A stretch of 64,000 nucleotides of DNA from Imbroritus primus (GCA_000272025.2 AKCV02000017.1:1-64000); one strand, 5' to 3'. Shown: positions 54,427 through 63,547, counted from the stretch's first letter. Notes: a model not told the origin generated them from the sequence alone. Program-made: numbers and translations.

Positions 54427-54436
54427 GAGGTAGCGT

Positions 54437-54473
54437 CAAAAAAAGAGCGCCGGCCCTACCGTAAAGCCAGCGC
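54437..54473 (-). terminator. Intrinsic terminator of the diguanylate cyclase gene
   Basis: On the minus strand GCGCTGGC (54473-54466) pairs with GCCGGCGC (54454-54447), with one G-U pair, and is followed by TCTTTTTTT (54446-54438). It lies 66 bp after the cyclase stop. Confidence 0.75.
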
Positions 54474-54538
54474 AGTCCGCAGCCGCCTGGCCGGGCCCAA
54501 ACCGCCGCGCTGCATGCGGGAATCCCCCCTGAGCCCGG

Positions 54539-55930
54539 TCAGCCGGCCGTTACCTTGTCTGCCACCTGATCTGCCACCACAAGGCAATTCCTGCCGCGCT
54601 GCTTGGCGGCGTAGAGCGCCACGTCGGCACGGCGCAGGGCACGCTGGTAATCCGGATGGCCGTCGTGCATGGCGAGGCCGATGCTGATGGTCAACGTCAT
54701 GGTGCGATCTCGCGGCAGGCGGAAGACTTCGGCGGCGATGCGCGCCCGCAGGCGCTCGGCAGCGGCCACCGCACGCGCCTCGTCGACATCCACGGACAGC
54801 ATCAGGAATTCCTCGCCGCCCAGGCGGAACAGGTAGTCGCCGCCGCGCACGCTATCGCTGAGGAGCGCCGCGAACTGCTGCAGCACCATGTCGCCGGCCT
54901 CGTGCCCGTGCACATCATTGACCTGCTTGAAATGATCGATGTCGATGGCGATGACGGCGAACTGGCTGTTGCGCTCGCGTGCATAAGCCACCTCTTTGCT
55001 CAGCACCACGGGCAGGAACTTGCGGTTCAGCAGGCTGGTGAGCACATCGCGCCCGCCTTCGAGCTCGTTGGCCTTCTGGAACAGCGTGTCGAGATCCAGC
55101 GCCATGCGCCGCGCATGATCGCGCAGTTCGCGCGCCTGCCGCTGGCGCTCTTCGACATCCTGCGCGGCTTCGAGCGCCGGCTGGACCACCTCGTCCACAT
55201 GCGCGATGGCCGCGAGAATCGCTTCGGCTTCGCTGGTGCCCTGAAAGGCATGGACGCCTTTGTGGCGGAACCACAGGCCGAACTCGCTGGCCGCCATGCG
55301 CGGCAGGCGCGCCGCCTCTCCGACCGCGATCTCGTACATCACCGCGCTTTCCCAGTCGAGCAGCGCAGCGCGCTGGCGCTCGCGCTCCATCGAGGCGTTC
55401 TGCACCATCGATAGCAGGCGATAGGCCTCGTCGGCACGCGCGCTGCGCTCATGCGAATGCGCATAGGTCTGGCTCATGATTTCCATGGCCAGGTCGATGG
55501 TTTGGGTGACCAGTTGCACGGCTGCGCCATCGTTCCGGCTTTCATCCTCGGCACCAAGCAAGGCATAGAAACCCTGCTTGAGGCTGCGCGCCCCGCGCAA
55601 CACGAGATGCACTGGCACGTCGATTCGTGCGTGAACCTCGCCGATGCGGATCTGCCGCTCGACCAATGCCTGGGGTGCAATATCTTCCGGATCGGCAAAC
55701 ACGTCGGTGATCCAGCGCATCATGGAGGCATGCAGACGCACCTGCACCTGCTCGTGCGAGACAAGTTGCGAAGCAGCGGCGTCGCTGAGCAGGCTGTCGT
55801 AAAAACGGCTTGCGAGCGCATGCTGATGCTGCTGGGCCAGGGCACGCACCCGGGCCCGCGTCGAGGGTGCATACTGTGCCACCACGGCGGCCCAGTCCCG
55901 CACCATCTGTTCCGAGGGAGAATTCTTCAT
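54539..55930 (-). CDS. dosC: Globin-coupled oxygen-sensor diguanylate cyclase (DosC-like)
   Basis: 463 residues, close to E. coli DosC. The N-terminal sensor globin has a distal Tyr44 (RFYDSLL) and proximal heme His100 (GEVHARIDVP). A middle helical linker spans about 160-285. The C-terminal GGDEF domain has the active site GGEEF (371-375) and an inhibitory RxxD I-site (R362-D365). It should make c-di-GMP from GTP depending on O2 at the heme. The ATG at about 55930 is chosen over a 13-codon extension. A terminator follows it. Confidence 0.93.
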   Translation of the reverse strand: MKNSPSEQMVRDWAAVVAQYAPSTRARVRALAQQHQHALASRFYDSLLSDAAASQLVSHEQVQVRLHASMMRWITDVFADPEDIAPQALVERQIRIGEVHARIDVPVHLVLRGARSLKQGFYALLGAEDESRNDGAAVQLVTQTIDLAMEIMSQTYAHSHERSARADEAYRLLSMVQNASMERERQRAALLDWESAVMYEIAVGEAARLPRMAASEFGLWFRHKGVHAFQGTSEAEAILAAIAHVDEVVQPALEAAQDVEERQRQARELRDHARRMALDLDTLFQKANELEGGRDVLTSLLNRKFLPVVLSKEVAYARERNSQFAVIAIDIDHFKQVNDVHGHEAGDMVLQQFAALLSDSVRGGDYLFRLGGEEFLMLSVDVDEARAVAAAERLRARIAAEVFRLPRDRTMTLTISIGLAMHDGHPDYQRALRRADVALYAAKQRGRNCLVVADQVADKVTAG

Positions 55931-56055
55931 TGCACGATCCTGTTGCCGCGACTGTCGAGCCCTCCGCATCCTGGCCTGATGGCCGGGATGCCGGGCAAAT
56001 CCGACAGTCTAATGAATCCCATCGGACTGGCAAGGGCCGCGCCCGCCTCCGGACG

Positions 56056-56649
56056 TTATTTATGCAGGGCGCGGTACACCATCAGCGCGGCATAGGCATC
56101 ATTCGCTGCATACAGTAGCTGATTCGGGCGCAGTCGTTCCGCCGCCCAGTTCGACGTCGAGATGCGCTTGGATTTCTGGAAAGCCTGCTGCAACACCATG
56201 GCCACGGCCGTGACCACACCCACATCGCGGCGCATGCCGTGCTGGCGAAAATGGGTCGACAGATCGACCAGCGACTCGGCTTCGATCCCCAGGCGTGCGG
56301 CAATTTGCCGCCGGTCTTCCCGCAGGCCGAAGCCGACCTTGAGCAGGCCGGCATCCTGCAGCAGTGCGCGCACCACCGGCGGCACGGCGGGATGATGCAA
56401 CTGGAACAGGTAGGCGGCATCGGGGGTTGCGAACTGCACGAGGTGCGGCCCGCCGGCATCGACGCCCTTGGTAAAGACTGGACGTGTCTCGGTATCGAAG
56501 CCAACGATGCCGGCCTGGCGCAACGCCTGGGCCGCAGCCTCGCAGGCGGCGGCCGTCGCAGGAACATGGATCTGCGCCAGCGTCAGGCCCGCGAAAGGCG
56601 GAAAAACTGCATCGGGGGAAGGAACGACGAAAGGAGCGGTTTCTGGCAT
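56056..56649 (-). CDS. DEDDy 3'-5' exonuclease (RNase D-like)
   Basis: A 197-residue exonuclease domain. The DEDDy residues are D52 and E54 (GFDTET), D111 (LREDRRQI), and Y179 with D183 (YAANDA). It lacks the HRDC domains of full RNase D, so it resembles the small Rrp6/WRN-type family. It probably degrades RNA or DNA from the 3' end. Reads on the minus strand, downstream of ompW. Confidence 0.9.
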   Translation of the reverse strand: MPETAPFVVPSPDAVFPPFAGLTLAQIHVPATAAACEAAAQALRQAGIVGFDTETRPVFTKGVDAGGPHLVQFATPDAAYLFQLHHPAVPPVVRALLQDAGLLKVGFGLREDRRQIAARLGIEAESLVDLSTHFRQHGMRRDVGVVTAVAMVLQQAFQKSKRISTSNWAAERLRPNQLLYAANDAYAALMVYRALHK

Positions 56650-56765
56650 GGTCAGGCGGAGTAGGCGGGCACACCAGCATGGTATCGCGTCCGTCTTGCC
56701 AGCAGTGGACCTCCGCCTTCAACCGCCGTGACCGGCACGACTTCCGTGCCATGACAAACTGCATG

Positions 56766-56809
56766 GGCAACCCCGGAGCCGAAGCCGGGTGCGGGGTTGC
56801 CGCACCCGG
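56766..56809 (-). terminator. Overlapping alternative hairpins after ompW
   Basis: CCGGGTGCGG (56785-56794) pairs with CCGCACCCGG (56800-56809) around 5 nt. GGCAACCCC (56766-56774) pairs with GGGGTTGCC (56793-56801). The two stems share 56793-56801 and cannot form together. They lie 23 bp after the ompW stop. No T-run follows. Confidence 0.45.
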
Positions 56810-56831
56810 GTCTACACCCTGGAGCCAGATC

Positions 56832-57455
56832 TCAGAAGCGGTACGTCACGCCAATGCCGGCCGTCACCGGATTCAGGTCGATCTTGCCGACCTTGGCGCC
56901 GCCAACCCGCACATCGGTATTCATCTGCACGTACTTCACATCGACGTTGACACCCCAGTGCTTGTCGATCATGTAGTCGAAGCCGGCCTGCGCCACGAAG
57001 CCCACGCTCGAGCGATCGACCGAAGCCGCGCCATTCAGGATATTGCTGCGCTTGGAGAATAGCGTGTAGTTCACGCCCGCCCCGAGATACGGCTTGAAGG
57101 ACCCGAACTGCGTAAAGTGATACTGCACCAGCAGCGACGGCGGCAGCGCGCGGATCTTGCCTTCCTTGGCGCCGCCGACATGGATATCGATGCTTTGCGG
57201 CGTGGTCAGTACCAGTTCCGCGGCAATGTTCGGCGTAAAGAAGTAGCTGATGTCGACTTCCGGAATCCAGCGGCTCTTGGCGTCCACGCGGGTGGTGCCG
57301 CCCAGCGGCAGGCCGTCGGCCTGGCCGTTATGGAAATCGAGATAGACGGCGCGGGCCCGCACCATCCATGGACTTTCGTCCGCATGCGCTGCGCCGGCAG
57401 CAGACAACAGGCCAAGCGCGGCCAGGGCAATAGCAATCGTGTTTTTCATCAGCAT
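56832..57455 (-). CDS. ompW: OmpW family outer-membrane protein
   Basis: A 207-residue eight-stranded beta-barrel protein. A signal peptide ends in AHA (about residue 25). The barrel includes VDISYFFTPNIAAELVLTTPQ, LPPSLLVQYHFTQFGSFKPYLGAGVNYTLF and a C-terminal ...VTYRF with the Phe that BamA recognises. OmpW is a narrow hydrophobic channel. GGGAG lies 6 nt before the ATG at 57455, which beats the ATG two codons later. Two FNR-like boxes upstream suggest low-oxygen induction. Confidence 0.93.
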   Translation of the reverse strand: MLMKNTIAIALAALGLLSAAGAAHADESPWMVRARAVYLDFHNGQADGLPLGGTTRVDAKSRWIPEVDISYFFTPNIAAELVLTTPQSIDIHVGGAKEGKIRALPPSLLVQYHFTQFGSFKPYLGAGVNYTLFSKRSNILNGAASVDRSSVGFVAQAGFDYMIDKHWGVNVDVKYVQMNTDVRVGGAKVGKIDLNPVTAGIGVTYRF

Positions 57456-57490
57456 TGGGCACTCCCGTTAATTCCCTTATTGTTGTAGGG

Positions 57491-57564
57491 ATATTAACGG
57501 GCGCACCTGCCGCGCATATTGACCGGGATCAAGCGCCGGGTGGCGGCGATTTGACGGAGATCAA
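57491..57564 (-). promoter_or_regulatory. ompW promoter with two FNR/ANR-like boxes
   Basis: A minus-strand TAATAT -10 (57491-57496) predicts a start at A57484. TTGACCGGGATCAA (57519-57532) is an FNR-type site TTGAC-N4-ATCAA centred at -41.5, the class II activator position. A second copy, TTGACGGAGATCAA (57551-57564), is centred 32 bp further up. Confidence 0.8.
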
Positions 57565-57671
57565 GCAGCCACGCGGGCTGCGGCCCTGGGGACGGAACCG
57601 TAGGGTGAGCCTGTGTGTCTTCCCCTCTTCGTCACCGCCCCTCGACCGCCCCCTGGTTCGGTATACCGGGA

Positions 57672-58676
57672 TCAGTCGGCGCGGATGTTCGCGGCCTGGG
57701 CAATCTTGCGCAGCCGGTCGATATCCGCCATCACGCGCGGCCGGTACTCCGAGGCCGGCGCATACTCCGGCTCAAAGCCGTTGGCAATCATGCCCTGCTG
57801 CAGCTTGGCATCTTTCATGGCCGTGGCGACGGCGGCTTCGAGCGTCTGGCGGACCGGCGCCGGCACGCCCTTGGGTGCGACGATCACGAAGGTGGTGGAG
57901 AACACCACGCTCGGGTAGCCGCTTTCCGCCACGGTCGGCACCTGCGGTAGCAGCTGCGAGCGGGCCGCGCTGGTCACGGCCAGTGCCTTGACCTTGCCGG
58001 CCTTGACCTGGGGCACGGCGGCCACCACGGTATCGACCGTCAGCGGGATCTGGTTGCCGATCAGGTCCGACATGGCAGGCGAGCTGCCCTTGTACGGCAC
58101 GTGCAGCAGGTCCATGCCGGTGGCGGCCTTGATCATCTCGCCGGCGAACTGCGAGGTGGTGCCCGCGCCGAACGAGCCATAGGACATGCCGCCCGGCTTG
58201 GCCTTCACCTCTTCCACGAGCTGCGGCAGCGTGCTGGCCTTGACCGCCGGATTGGCCAGCAGGATCAGGGCCGTGGAGCCGACGTAGCCGATGGCATCGA
58301 AGCTCTTGATCGGGTCATACGGCAGGCGCGAATAGGTGACGGCATTCACCGAGAAGGTGCTGTTGCCGCTCAGCAGCAGCGTGTAGCCATCTGGCGCCGA
58401 CTTGGCGACAAAGTCCGCGCCGACGATGGTGCCGGCGCCAGGCTTGTTCTCGACCACCACCGACTGTCCCAGCACTTCGCTGAGCTTGCGGGCCACCAGT
58501 CGTCCAAGCACGTCGGTCGAGCCGCCTGGGGTAAACGGCACCACCAGGCGCACCGGCTTGTCCGGAAACGGCTGGGCCTGCGCAGACGACATACCGGTCC
58601 AGGCGAGCGAGGCCAAGGCGCCCGCCACCATGCCCAACCGCCACTTGAAACCCACAGCACAACGTTTTTCAGTCAT
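57672..58676 (-). CDS. Bug family tripartite-tricarboxylate substrate-binding protein
   Basis: A 334-residue periplasmic receptor. A signal peptide (AQAQ cleavage near residue 35) precedes the Bug signature FPDKPVRLVVPFTPGGSTDVLGRLVA. Further matches are VVVENKPGAGTIVGADFVAKSAPDGYTLL and FGAGTTSQFAGEMIKAATG. Bug proteins bind carboxylates or amides; many are orphans without TctAB nearby, as here. Located after the amidase on the same strand, so it may import the amidase substrate. Confidence 0.93.
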   Translation of the reverse strand: MTEKRCAVGFKWRLGMVAGALASLAWTGMSSAQAQPFPDKPVRLVVPFTPGGSTDVLGRLVARKLSEVLGQSVVVENKPGAGTIVGADFVAKSAPDGYTLLLSGNSTFSVNAVTYSRLPYDPIKSFDAIGYVGSTALILLANPAVKASTLPQLVEEVKAKPGGMSYGSFGAGTTSQFAGEMIKAATGMDLLHVPYKGSSPAMSDLIGNQIPLTVDTVVAAVPQVKAGKVKALAVTSAARSQLLPQVPTVAESGYPSVVFSTTFVIVAPKGVPAPVRQTLEAAVATAMKDAKLQQGMIANGFEPEYAPASEYRPRVMADIDRLRKIAQAANIRAD

Positions 58677-58729
58677 ATGGTTGTTCCCCCTGAGAGATGT
58701 CATAGAACGAGCCGGCAGATCACCCGGCC

Positions 58730-60136
58730 CTACAGCACGGGTCGTCGCTGCCCTGCCGGATTGGCCTGTTCGAACATCTGCGCGAACTCGAGCAGGCGGC
58801 GTTCGTCGCGATAGCGGCCGACGATCTGCACGCCGACCGGCAGGCCGTCGTCAGTGAATGAACAGGGCACGGAAATGGCCGGATGGCCGGTGACGGTGAG
58901 GCGGTAGCAGGACCGCATCCAGCCGATGTAGTGCGGCATGTCGACGCCTGCGATGCTGGCCGGGTATTCCGTTGCTACATCGAAGGGCACGACCTGCGAG
59001 ACTGGCGCAATCAGAAAATCGTAGTCACGCAGCAAGGCCTGCATGCGCAGGAACATCTGGTTGCGCGCCCGTTCGGCTTCAATGATGGCGAGGCCGCTCT
59101 GGTTCAGGCCGAGGTCGATGTTCCAGCGCACCGTGTCCTTCATCAGCTCGCCCTGCTCGCTGCGCACCTTGCCATAGTTGGTGGCGAAAGCCAGTGCACG
59201 CATGACTTCGAAGGCATGGTCCGCGCCGCTGAAATCCGGCTCGGCCTCATCGATGACACAGCCGAGCGCCTCGCAATGGCGCACGGCGTCCTTGAGCGCT
59301 ACCTGGACCGCCGGCTCGAACGGCAGGCCGCCCAGCGTCGGGCTGACGGCGATGCGCAACCCCTTGCACTCGACCGGCGCGAGCGGCGAGAACTCCATCG
59401 GCGCGGCCGGAATGGCAAACGGATCGCCGGGCGCGGCATTGGCCAGCACCGACAGCATGAGCGCCACATCGGCCACGGTCCGTGCCATCGGGCCGCCGAC
59501 CGTCATGGTGTTGAATGCGAATCCACTGGGCGTCATCGGGACGCGCCCCAGCGAGGGACGCAGCCCCACGATATTGCAGAAGCTGGCCGGATTGCGCAGC
59601 GAACCGCCCATGTCAGTCCCGTCCGCCAGCGCGACCAGGCCAGCCGCGAGCGCCGCCGAGCCGCCGCCGCTACTGCCACCGGCCGAAACATCGCGACGAT
59701 ACGGATTGCGCGTGACCCCGAACACGGCGTTGAAGGTATGCGAACCCGCGCCAAACTCCGGCAGGTTCGTCTTGCCGAGCGTGATGGCGCCTGCGGCCTT
59801 CTGGCGCGCCACTACCGTGCTGTCTTGCGTTGGCACGTTGTCGCGATAGACCGCCGAGCCGAATGTGGTCCGCACGCCTGCGGTCAGAAAGGAATCCTTG
59901 TGCGCCACCGGCACGCCGCACAACGCGCCGGGTGTCGCGCCGCGCGCCAGTGCCGCGTCCATGGCATCGGCCTCGGCCAGGGCTTGCGCGTAGGTATCGG
60001 TAACGATCGCATTGATCGCCGGATTGATCCGTTCGGCACGCGCCACATGTGCGGCCGTCAGCTCGCGCACGCTGAGGCGGCGGTCGCGCACGGCCTGCAC
60101 CATGGCCGTGGCGCTGAGATAGCAAAGGTCTTCCAT
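58730..60136 (-). CDS. Amidase (amidase-signature family)
   Basis: A 468-residue hydrolase of amide bonds. The Ser-cisSer-Lys triad reads K80 (AHKDSF), S155 (AGGSSGGGS) and S179 (DMGGSLRNPASFCN). The substrate cannot be told from sequence. It is followed 53 bp later by the Bug receptor, and a LysR gene diverges upstream. Together they look like one catabolic unit for an amide or N-acyl compound. The ATG at 60136 is the conserved start. Confidence 0.9.
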   Translation of the reverse strand: MEDLCYLSATAMVQAVRDRRLSVRELTAAHVARAERINPAINAIVTDTYAQALAEADAMDAALARGATPGALCGVPVAHKDSFLTAGVRTTFGSAVYRDNVPTQDSTVVARQKAAGAITLGKTNLPEFGAGSHTFNAVFGVTRNPYRRDVSAGGSSGGGSAALAAGLVALADGTDMGGSLRNPASFCNIVGLRPSLGRVPMTPSGFAFNTMTVGGPMARTVADVALMLSVLANAAPGDPFAIPAAPMEFSPLAPVECKGLRIAVSPTLGGLPFEPAVQVALKDAVRHCEALGCVIDEAEPDFSGADHAFEVMRALAFATNYGKVRSEQGELMKDTVRWNIDLGLNQSGLAIIEAERARNQMFLRMQALLRDYDFLIAPVSQVVPFDVATEYPASIAGVDMPHYIGWMRSCYRLTVTGHPAISVPCSFTDDGLPVGVQIVGRYRDERRLLEFAQMFEQANPAGQRRPVL

Positions 60137-60649
60137 ACAGCAAGGGTCCTGCAAGAAATTGAATCGTGAACGTAACCATATCGCTCCCAGGCAGGCAGAC
60201 CGCACCCGCACGCCATGCGCCGTGTGCAAAGCCCAACAGTTTCTGGCGCATGTTGCAGTGCGTTTATGCACGGCACGCGCGCAGCCGTGCGCATGATCTT
60301 CCTCGCCACAGCATCAAAACCGGGATTTGCATGCGGTAAATGGCATGGACAGCGCATTTGTGCACCATGGATGGTCAACACCACGAGAAAGCAGCTTTCT
60401 AAAATCAGCAACGATTCTCTGACTTTGTCTTAATATTCTGCAGGCAGAGGTGCGCCGCCGAGCAGGCCTGCAGTCCTGCGATCGAGCCCCCACCAGACAA
60501 CGCGCGTGACCGGGAACCTGCGTACCGCGACACCGGCCGCGCCGCATCCCGCGTGTGTTGGTGGCGACTGCTCCGGTCATGTGATCGTCGTGCGAATGCC
60601 GTACGGTCGCACCCCTTGCCATGCCGCAACCCAACCCGCTTGCACCGAC
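60137..60649. promoter_or_regulatory. Divergent amidase/LysR control region
   Basis: 513 bp, long for this genome, with no supported gene. A 15-bp palindrome, AGAAAGC-A-GCTTTCT (60386-60400), lies near the middle in an A/T-rich patch (about 60360-60440) and is a candidate LysR operator. A TAATAT -10-like hexamer is at about 60431. The right part (60440-60649) is GC-rich and may be a leader of lysR. Confidence 0.45.
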
Positions 60650-61600
60650 ATGAAACTGACTACGATCCACGCCGTTCCGCTGGCTTATTTTCTTGAAGTG
60701 GCCCAATCCGGATCGCTGAGCGCCGCCTCGGCCAACCTGCATGTCGCCGTATCCGCCATCAGCCGGCAGGTGGCACGGCTGGAAGCCGATCTCGGTGTCA
60801 CCCTATTCGAACGCGAGTCACGCGGCATGCGCCTGACCGAGGCAGGGCGGGTAGTGCAGCAGTACGGGCGGCGCGCCTTTCTCGAGGCGCAGACGTTGCA
60901 GGCCGAGCTGCAGGGCGCGGGCAATCTCGACCGCAGTACCGTGCGCATCGCCTGCACCGATGGCTTTGCGCGCGACTACATGCCCTACACCATGGCGCTG
61001 TTCCAGCGCCGCCATCCGGGTGTCGATTTCGTGCTGGAGGTCTGCGCCCCGGACCATGCCACGCAGATGGTGCGCGACGGCGCGGTCGATATCGCTCTGG
61101 CATTCGTGGTCGCGCCACAGGACGGCATCGAGGTGCTCTACTCCGAGATCGCGCCGATCTACGCCTATGTGGACCGCAAGCATCCGCTCGCCGCACTCAA
61201 GCGCGCCACGCTGCGTGAAGTCGCCGCCTATCCGCTGGTGGCGCCCACGCCCGACAATTTCGTGCGCCGGCTGTTCGATCTGGCCTGTGGTGTGGAAGGC
61301 CTGCAGCCGCGCATCCTGCTCACCAGCAACTCGCTGAGCGCGCTGGTGGGATACCAGGCCTACGCGGATGTGGTGTACCTGACCGGCTCACTGGCGGTAC
61401 GCAACAACCAGCGCGCCGAACGCCGCGTCCTGGTGCCGATCGCCACCTCGGCCATGCAGCAGCGCGCGCTGCAATTGCAGGCGATGGCCGGACGCAAGCT
61501 ATCGCCGGCCGTACGGGCCTTTGCGGAATTCCTGATCGAGGACATGGGCGGCCGGCGGCGCAGCGTGCCGGTACCAAAGCCCCGGCTGGCAGGACGGTGA
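60650..61600 (+). CDS. LysR family transcriptional regulator
   Basis: A 316-residue regulator. The N-terminal HTH is LAYFLEVAQSGSLSAASANLHVAVSAISRQVARLEADLGVTLFERESRGMRLT. The effector domain starts near residue 90 and contains DGAVDIALAFVV. It is divergent from the amidase gene and presumably controls it. The frame extends to 60506, but the ATG at 60650 gives the standard start. It converges on the flavoprotein gene. Confidence 0.93.
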   Translation: MKLTTIHAVPLAYFLEVAQSGSLSAASANLHVAVSAISRQVARLEADLGVTLFERESRGMRLTEAGRVVQQYGRRAFLEAQTLQAELQGAGNLDRSTVRIACTDGFARDYMPYTMALFQRRHPGVDFVLEVCAPDHATQMVRDGAVDIALAFVVAPQDGIEVLYSEIAPIYAYVDRKHPLAALKRATLREVAAYPLVAPTPDNFVRRLFDLACGVEGLQPRILLTSNSLSALVGYQAYADVVYLTGSLAVRNNQRAERRVLVPIATSAMQQRALQLQAMAGRKLSPAVRAFAEFLIEDMGGRRRSVPVPKPRLAGR

Positions 61601-61648
61601 AGCGACTCGCTGCGCGCAACATTCGGCCGACTGATGTCTCGCGCCTAT

Positions 61649-61688
61649 CCCGGTGCGTGCGCTGCACCGGGCGTCCTGCCCGGACGAT
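61649..61688. terminator. Paired hairpins between convergent genes
   Basis: CCCGGTGC (61649-61656) pairs with GCACCGGG (61664-61671) around a 7-nt loop. A smaller CGTCC/GGACG hairpin follows within 17 bp. They lie between convergent lysR and the flavoprotein. No T-run is present. Confidence 0.4.
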
Positions 61689-61695
61689 AAGGTAG

Positions 61696-63246
61696 TCAGG
61701 ATGCCGTCATGGCATCCGCAGCACGGACGCCAGCAGCATGACCAGTCTTCAGGGTCTGCAGGATATCCGGCACGATGCGGTGGATCTGCGCGACGATGTA
61801 GATCACGCCCAGCGGATCGCCATGGCTGCCCGCCGACGGCGGACCGACCACGCGGATGTTCGGGCTCGCGCCGGTGGGCGTCACCGCCCGGCAAGTCGCC
61901 GTCACCGCGAAGCCCATTCCCGAGCCGTCGGGCACCAGCGTCTCCTGCGCCACCAGGGAAGCGAGGAACGGATTGTGCTGGTAACCGCTCGTGGCATCCA
62001 GGCCCGTGCAGTTGATGACCATGTCGAAAGGCTGGGTTGTCACACCCGCATCCGATGTCAGTTGCACCATGATCGGCCCCGCACCGCTCGGTGCATCGAC
62101 CCGGTCGAGGCGCGCCCGGGCAAACGTTACCAGGCCCGTGGCTTCCGCCTGACGCACCATCCGGTCATTGGGCGGCGGCGAACGGAAGCGATGCACGTCG
62201 TACCAGGCGCGCATGCGGCGCAGGAAGCGCTGCTTCTCCGCGACCGGGATCGTCGGCCAGATACGCCAGACTGCATCGCGCACCAGATCGAACGGCGCAT
62301 ACCAATCACCACCCGTCGCCTTGGCCTTGCGGATTTCCGCACGCAGGGCACGCGACACATCGGCCAACCGGTAAGCCGGCCCGAGCGCCTGGATAAACGG
62401 CGGCAACTCAGCCATCACCCGATCGAGCGGCCGCAGGCCATCGGACTCCACGGGTGTCTCACCGCAGATCGCCGGCGGTTGCGGCTGGGGCCGCAACCCG
62501 CGCCGCGATACCGCCATGATCGCGCCCGTATGGCCCTGCCGCACCAGCGTCGACAGCACATCGAGCGCCGTCAGGCCGGTGCCCACCACCAGCACGCGCG
62601 CATCGCGCGGCACCTCGCCCAACCGTGGCGTATTGAGCGGATTGGCGATGATGCGCGGATGCGCCGCATGCTCGGCGCGGAACGGCGGCAACAGTCGCGG
62701 CGGTGCATTGCCGGTGGCGATGATCAGCATGTCCGCGCGCAGCGTCGCCCCGTCGGCCAGCGCCACGTCGACCGAACCGTCGTCACGCGGCGAGGCACCG
62801 ATCGCATGATCGCGCCGGTGCGCGATGGTCGAGCCGGTAACGGCATTGCACGCCTCGCGCGCCGCCAGCTCGCCGACATACTTGCCAAAGTCGCGACGCC
62901 GCAGGAACACATGGCCGCTCGGCAGCGTCGCATCCGGATCGGCCGCCAGCACACCCGTGCTGCGGCACCAGTCGAGCAGTTCATCCGGACAACATGGATC
63001 CACCGCATGCGCCGGCAGCGGGCCGTTCAGGCGATGATCGTCGTCGATGGCCGCATAAGCGAGGCCGCGCCCCAAATCCGTACTGGGCTCGACGATGATG
63101 ATCTCGAGCGGCAGGTCGCTGCGGCGGCTCAACTGCACCGCGCAAGACACGCCGCTCACCCCGCCACCGACGACGATGACCCGTGGACGCGTGCCGCCGG
63201 CAGGGAAGGAATCGGATGGCGCGGGGGAATAGGGTTGATTGCTCAT
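61696..63246 (-). CDS. FAD/NAD(P)-binding oxidoreductase (NAD_binding_9 type)
   Basis: A 516-residue flavoprotein. The N-terminal FAD site is VIVVGGGVSGVSCAVQLSRRSDLPLEIIIVEPS. A second nucleotide site is VLVVGTGLTALDVLSTLVRQGH (about residue 220). The C-terminal region ends with GSHGDPLGVIYIVAQIHRI. It resembles the HcpA/lysine-hydroxylase-like NAD_binding_9 group. The substrate is unknown. Confidence 0.85.
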   Translation of the reverse strand: MSNQPYSPAPSDSFPAGGTRPRVIVVGGGVSGVSCAVQLSRRSDLPLEIIIVEPSTDLGRGLAYAAIDDDHRLNGPLPAHAVDPCCPDELLDWCRSTGVLAADPDATLPSGHVFLRRRDFGKYVGELAAREACNAVTGSTIAHRRDHAIGASPRDDGSVDVALADGATLRADMLIIATGNAPPRLLPPFRAEHAAHPRIIANPLNTPRLGEVPRDARVLVVGTGLTALDVLSTLVRQGHTGAIMAVSRRGLRPQPQPPAICGETPVESDGLRPLDRVMAELPPFIQALGPAYRLADVSRALRAEIRKAKATGGDWYAPFDLVRDAVWRIWPTIPVAEKQRFLRRMRAWYDVHRFRSPPPNDRMVRQAEATGLVTFARARLDRVDAPSGAGPIMVQLTSDAGVTTQPFDMVINCTGLDATSGYQHNPFLASLVAQETLVPDGSGMGFAVTATCRAVTPTGASPNIRVVGPPSAGSHGDPLGVIYIVAQIHRIVPDILQTLKTGHAAGVRAADAMTAS

Positions 63247-63547
63247 GCTTCACCAGGACGTCAAAGCGTCGCAAGACGAGACCCGATACGGACCCTCTTG
63301 CGCACAGATGGCGCAACATAGCACGGCCGCCAGCGGCACGCACGCGAGGGCCGACTGCCACGCAGGCACGCCCGTTCCTTCATCTTCGCCCTTATTGACG
63401 CCCCGAGTTTTTTCCAGACAGTCCTTGCGACGCGCGGCATGCTACCGGATCGGAGGCAACCGCCGTATCATGTTTCCCAGCGGGTACACGTCCCCCCGGA
63501 TGCACAGCGCGGACAGTGTCCTGCCCTCTATTCGGGATCACGACACC
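63247..63547. other. Divergent intergenic region
   Basis: 301 bp between two divergent starts. It should contain promoters for both. I saw no clear -35/-10 pair, repeat or hairpin; a T-run lies near 63410. Confidence 0.3.

Noticed and set aside
61738-63321. 527-residue plus-strand frame
   Set aside because: Antisense to the flavoprotein gene with clear nucleotide-binding motifs; no family features of its own.
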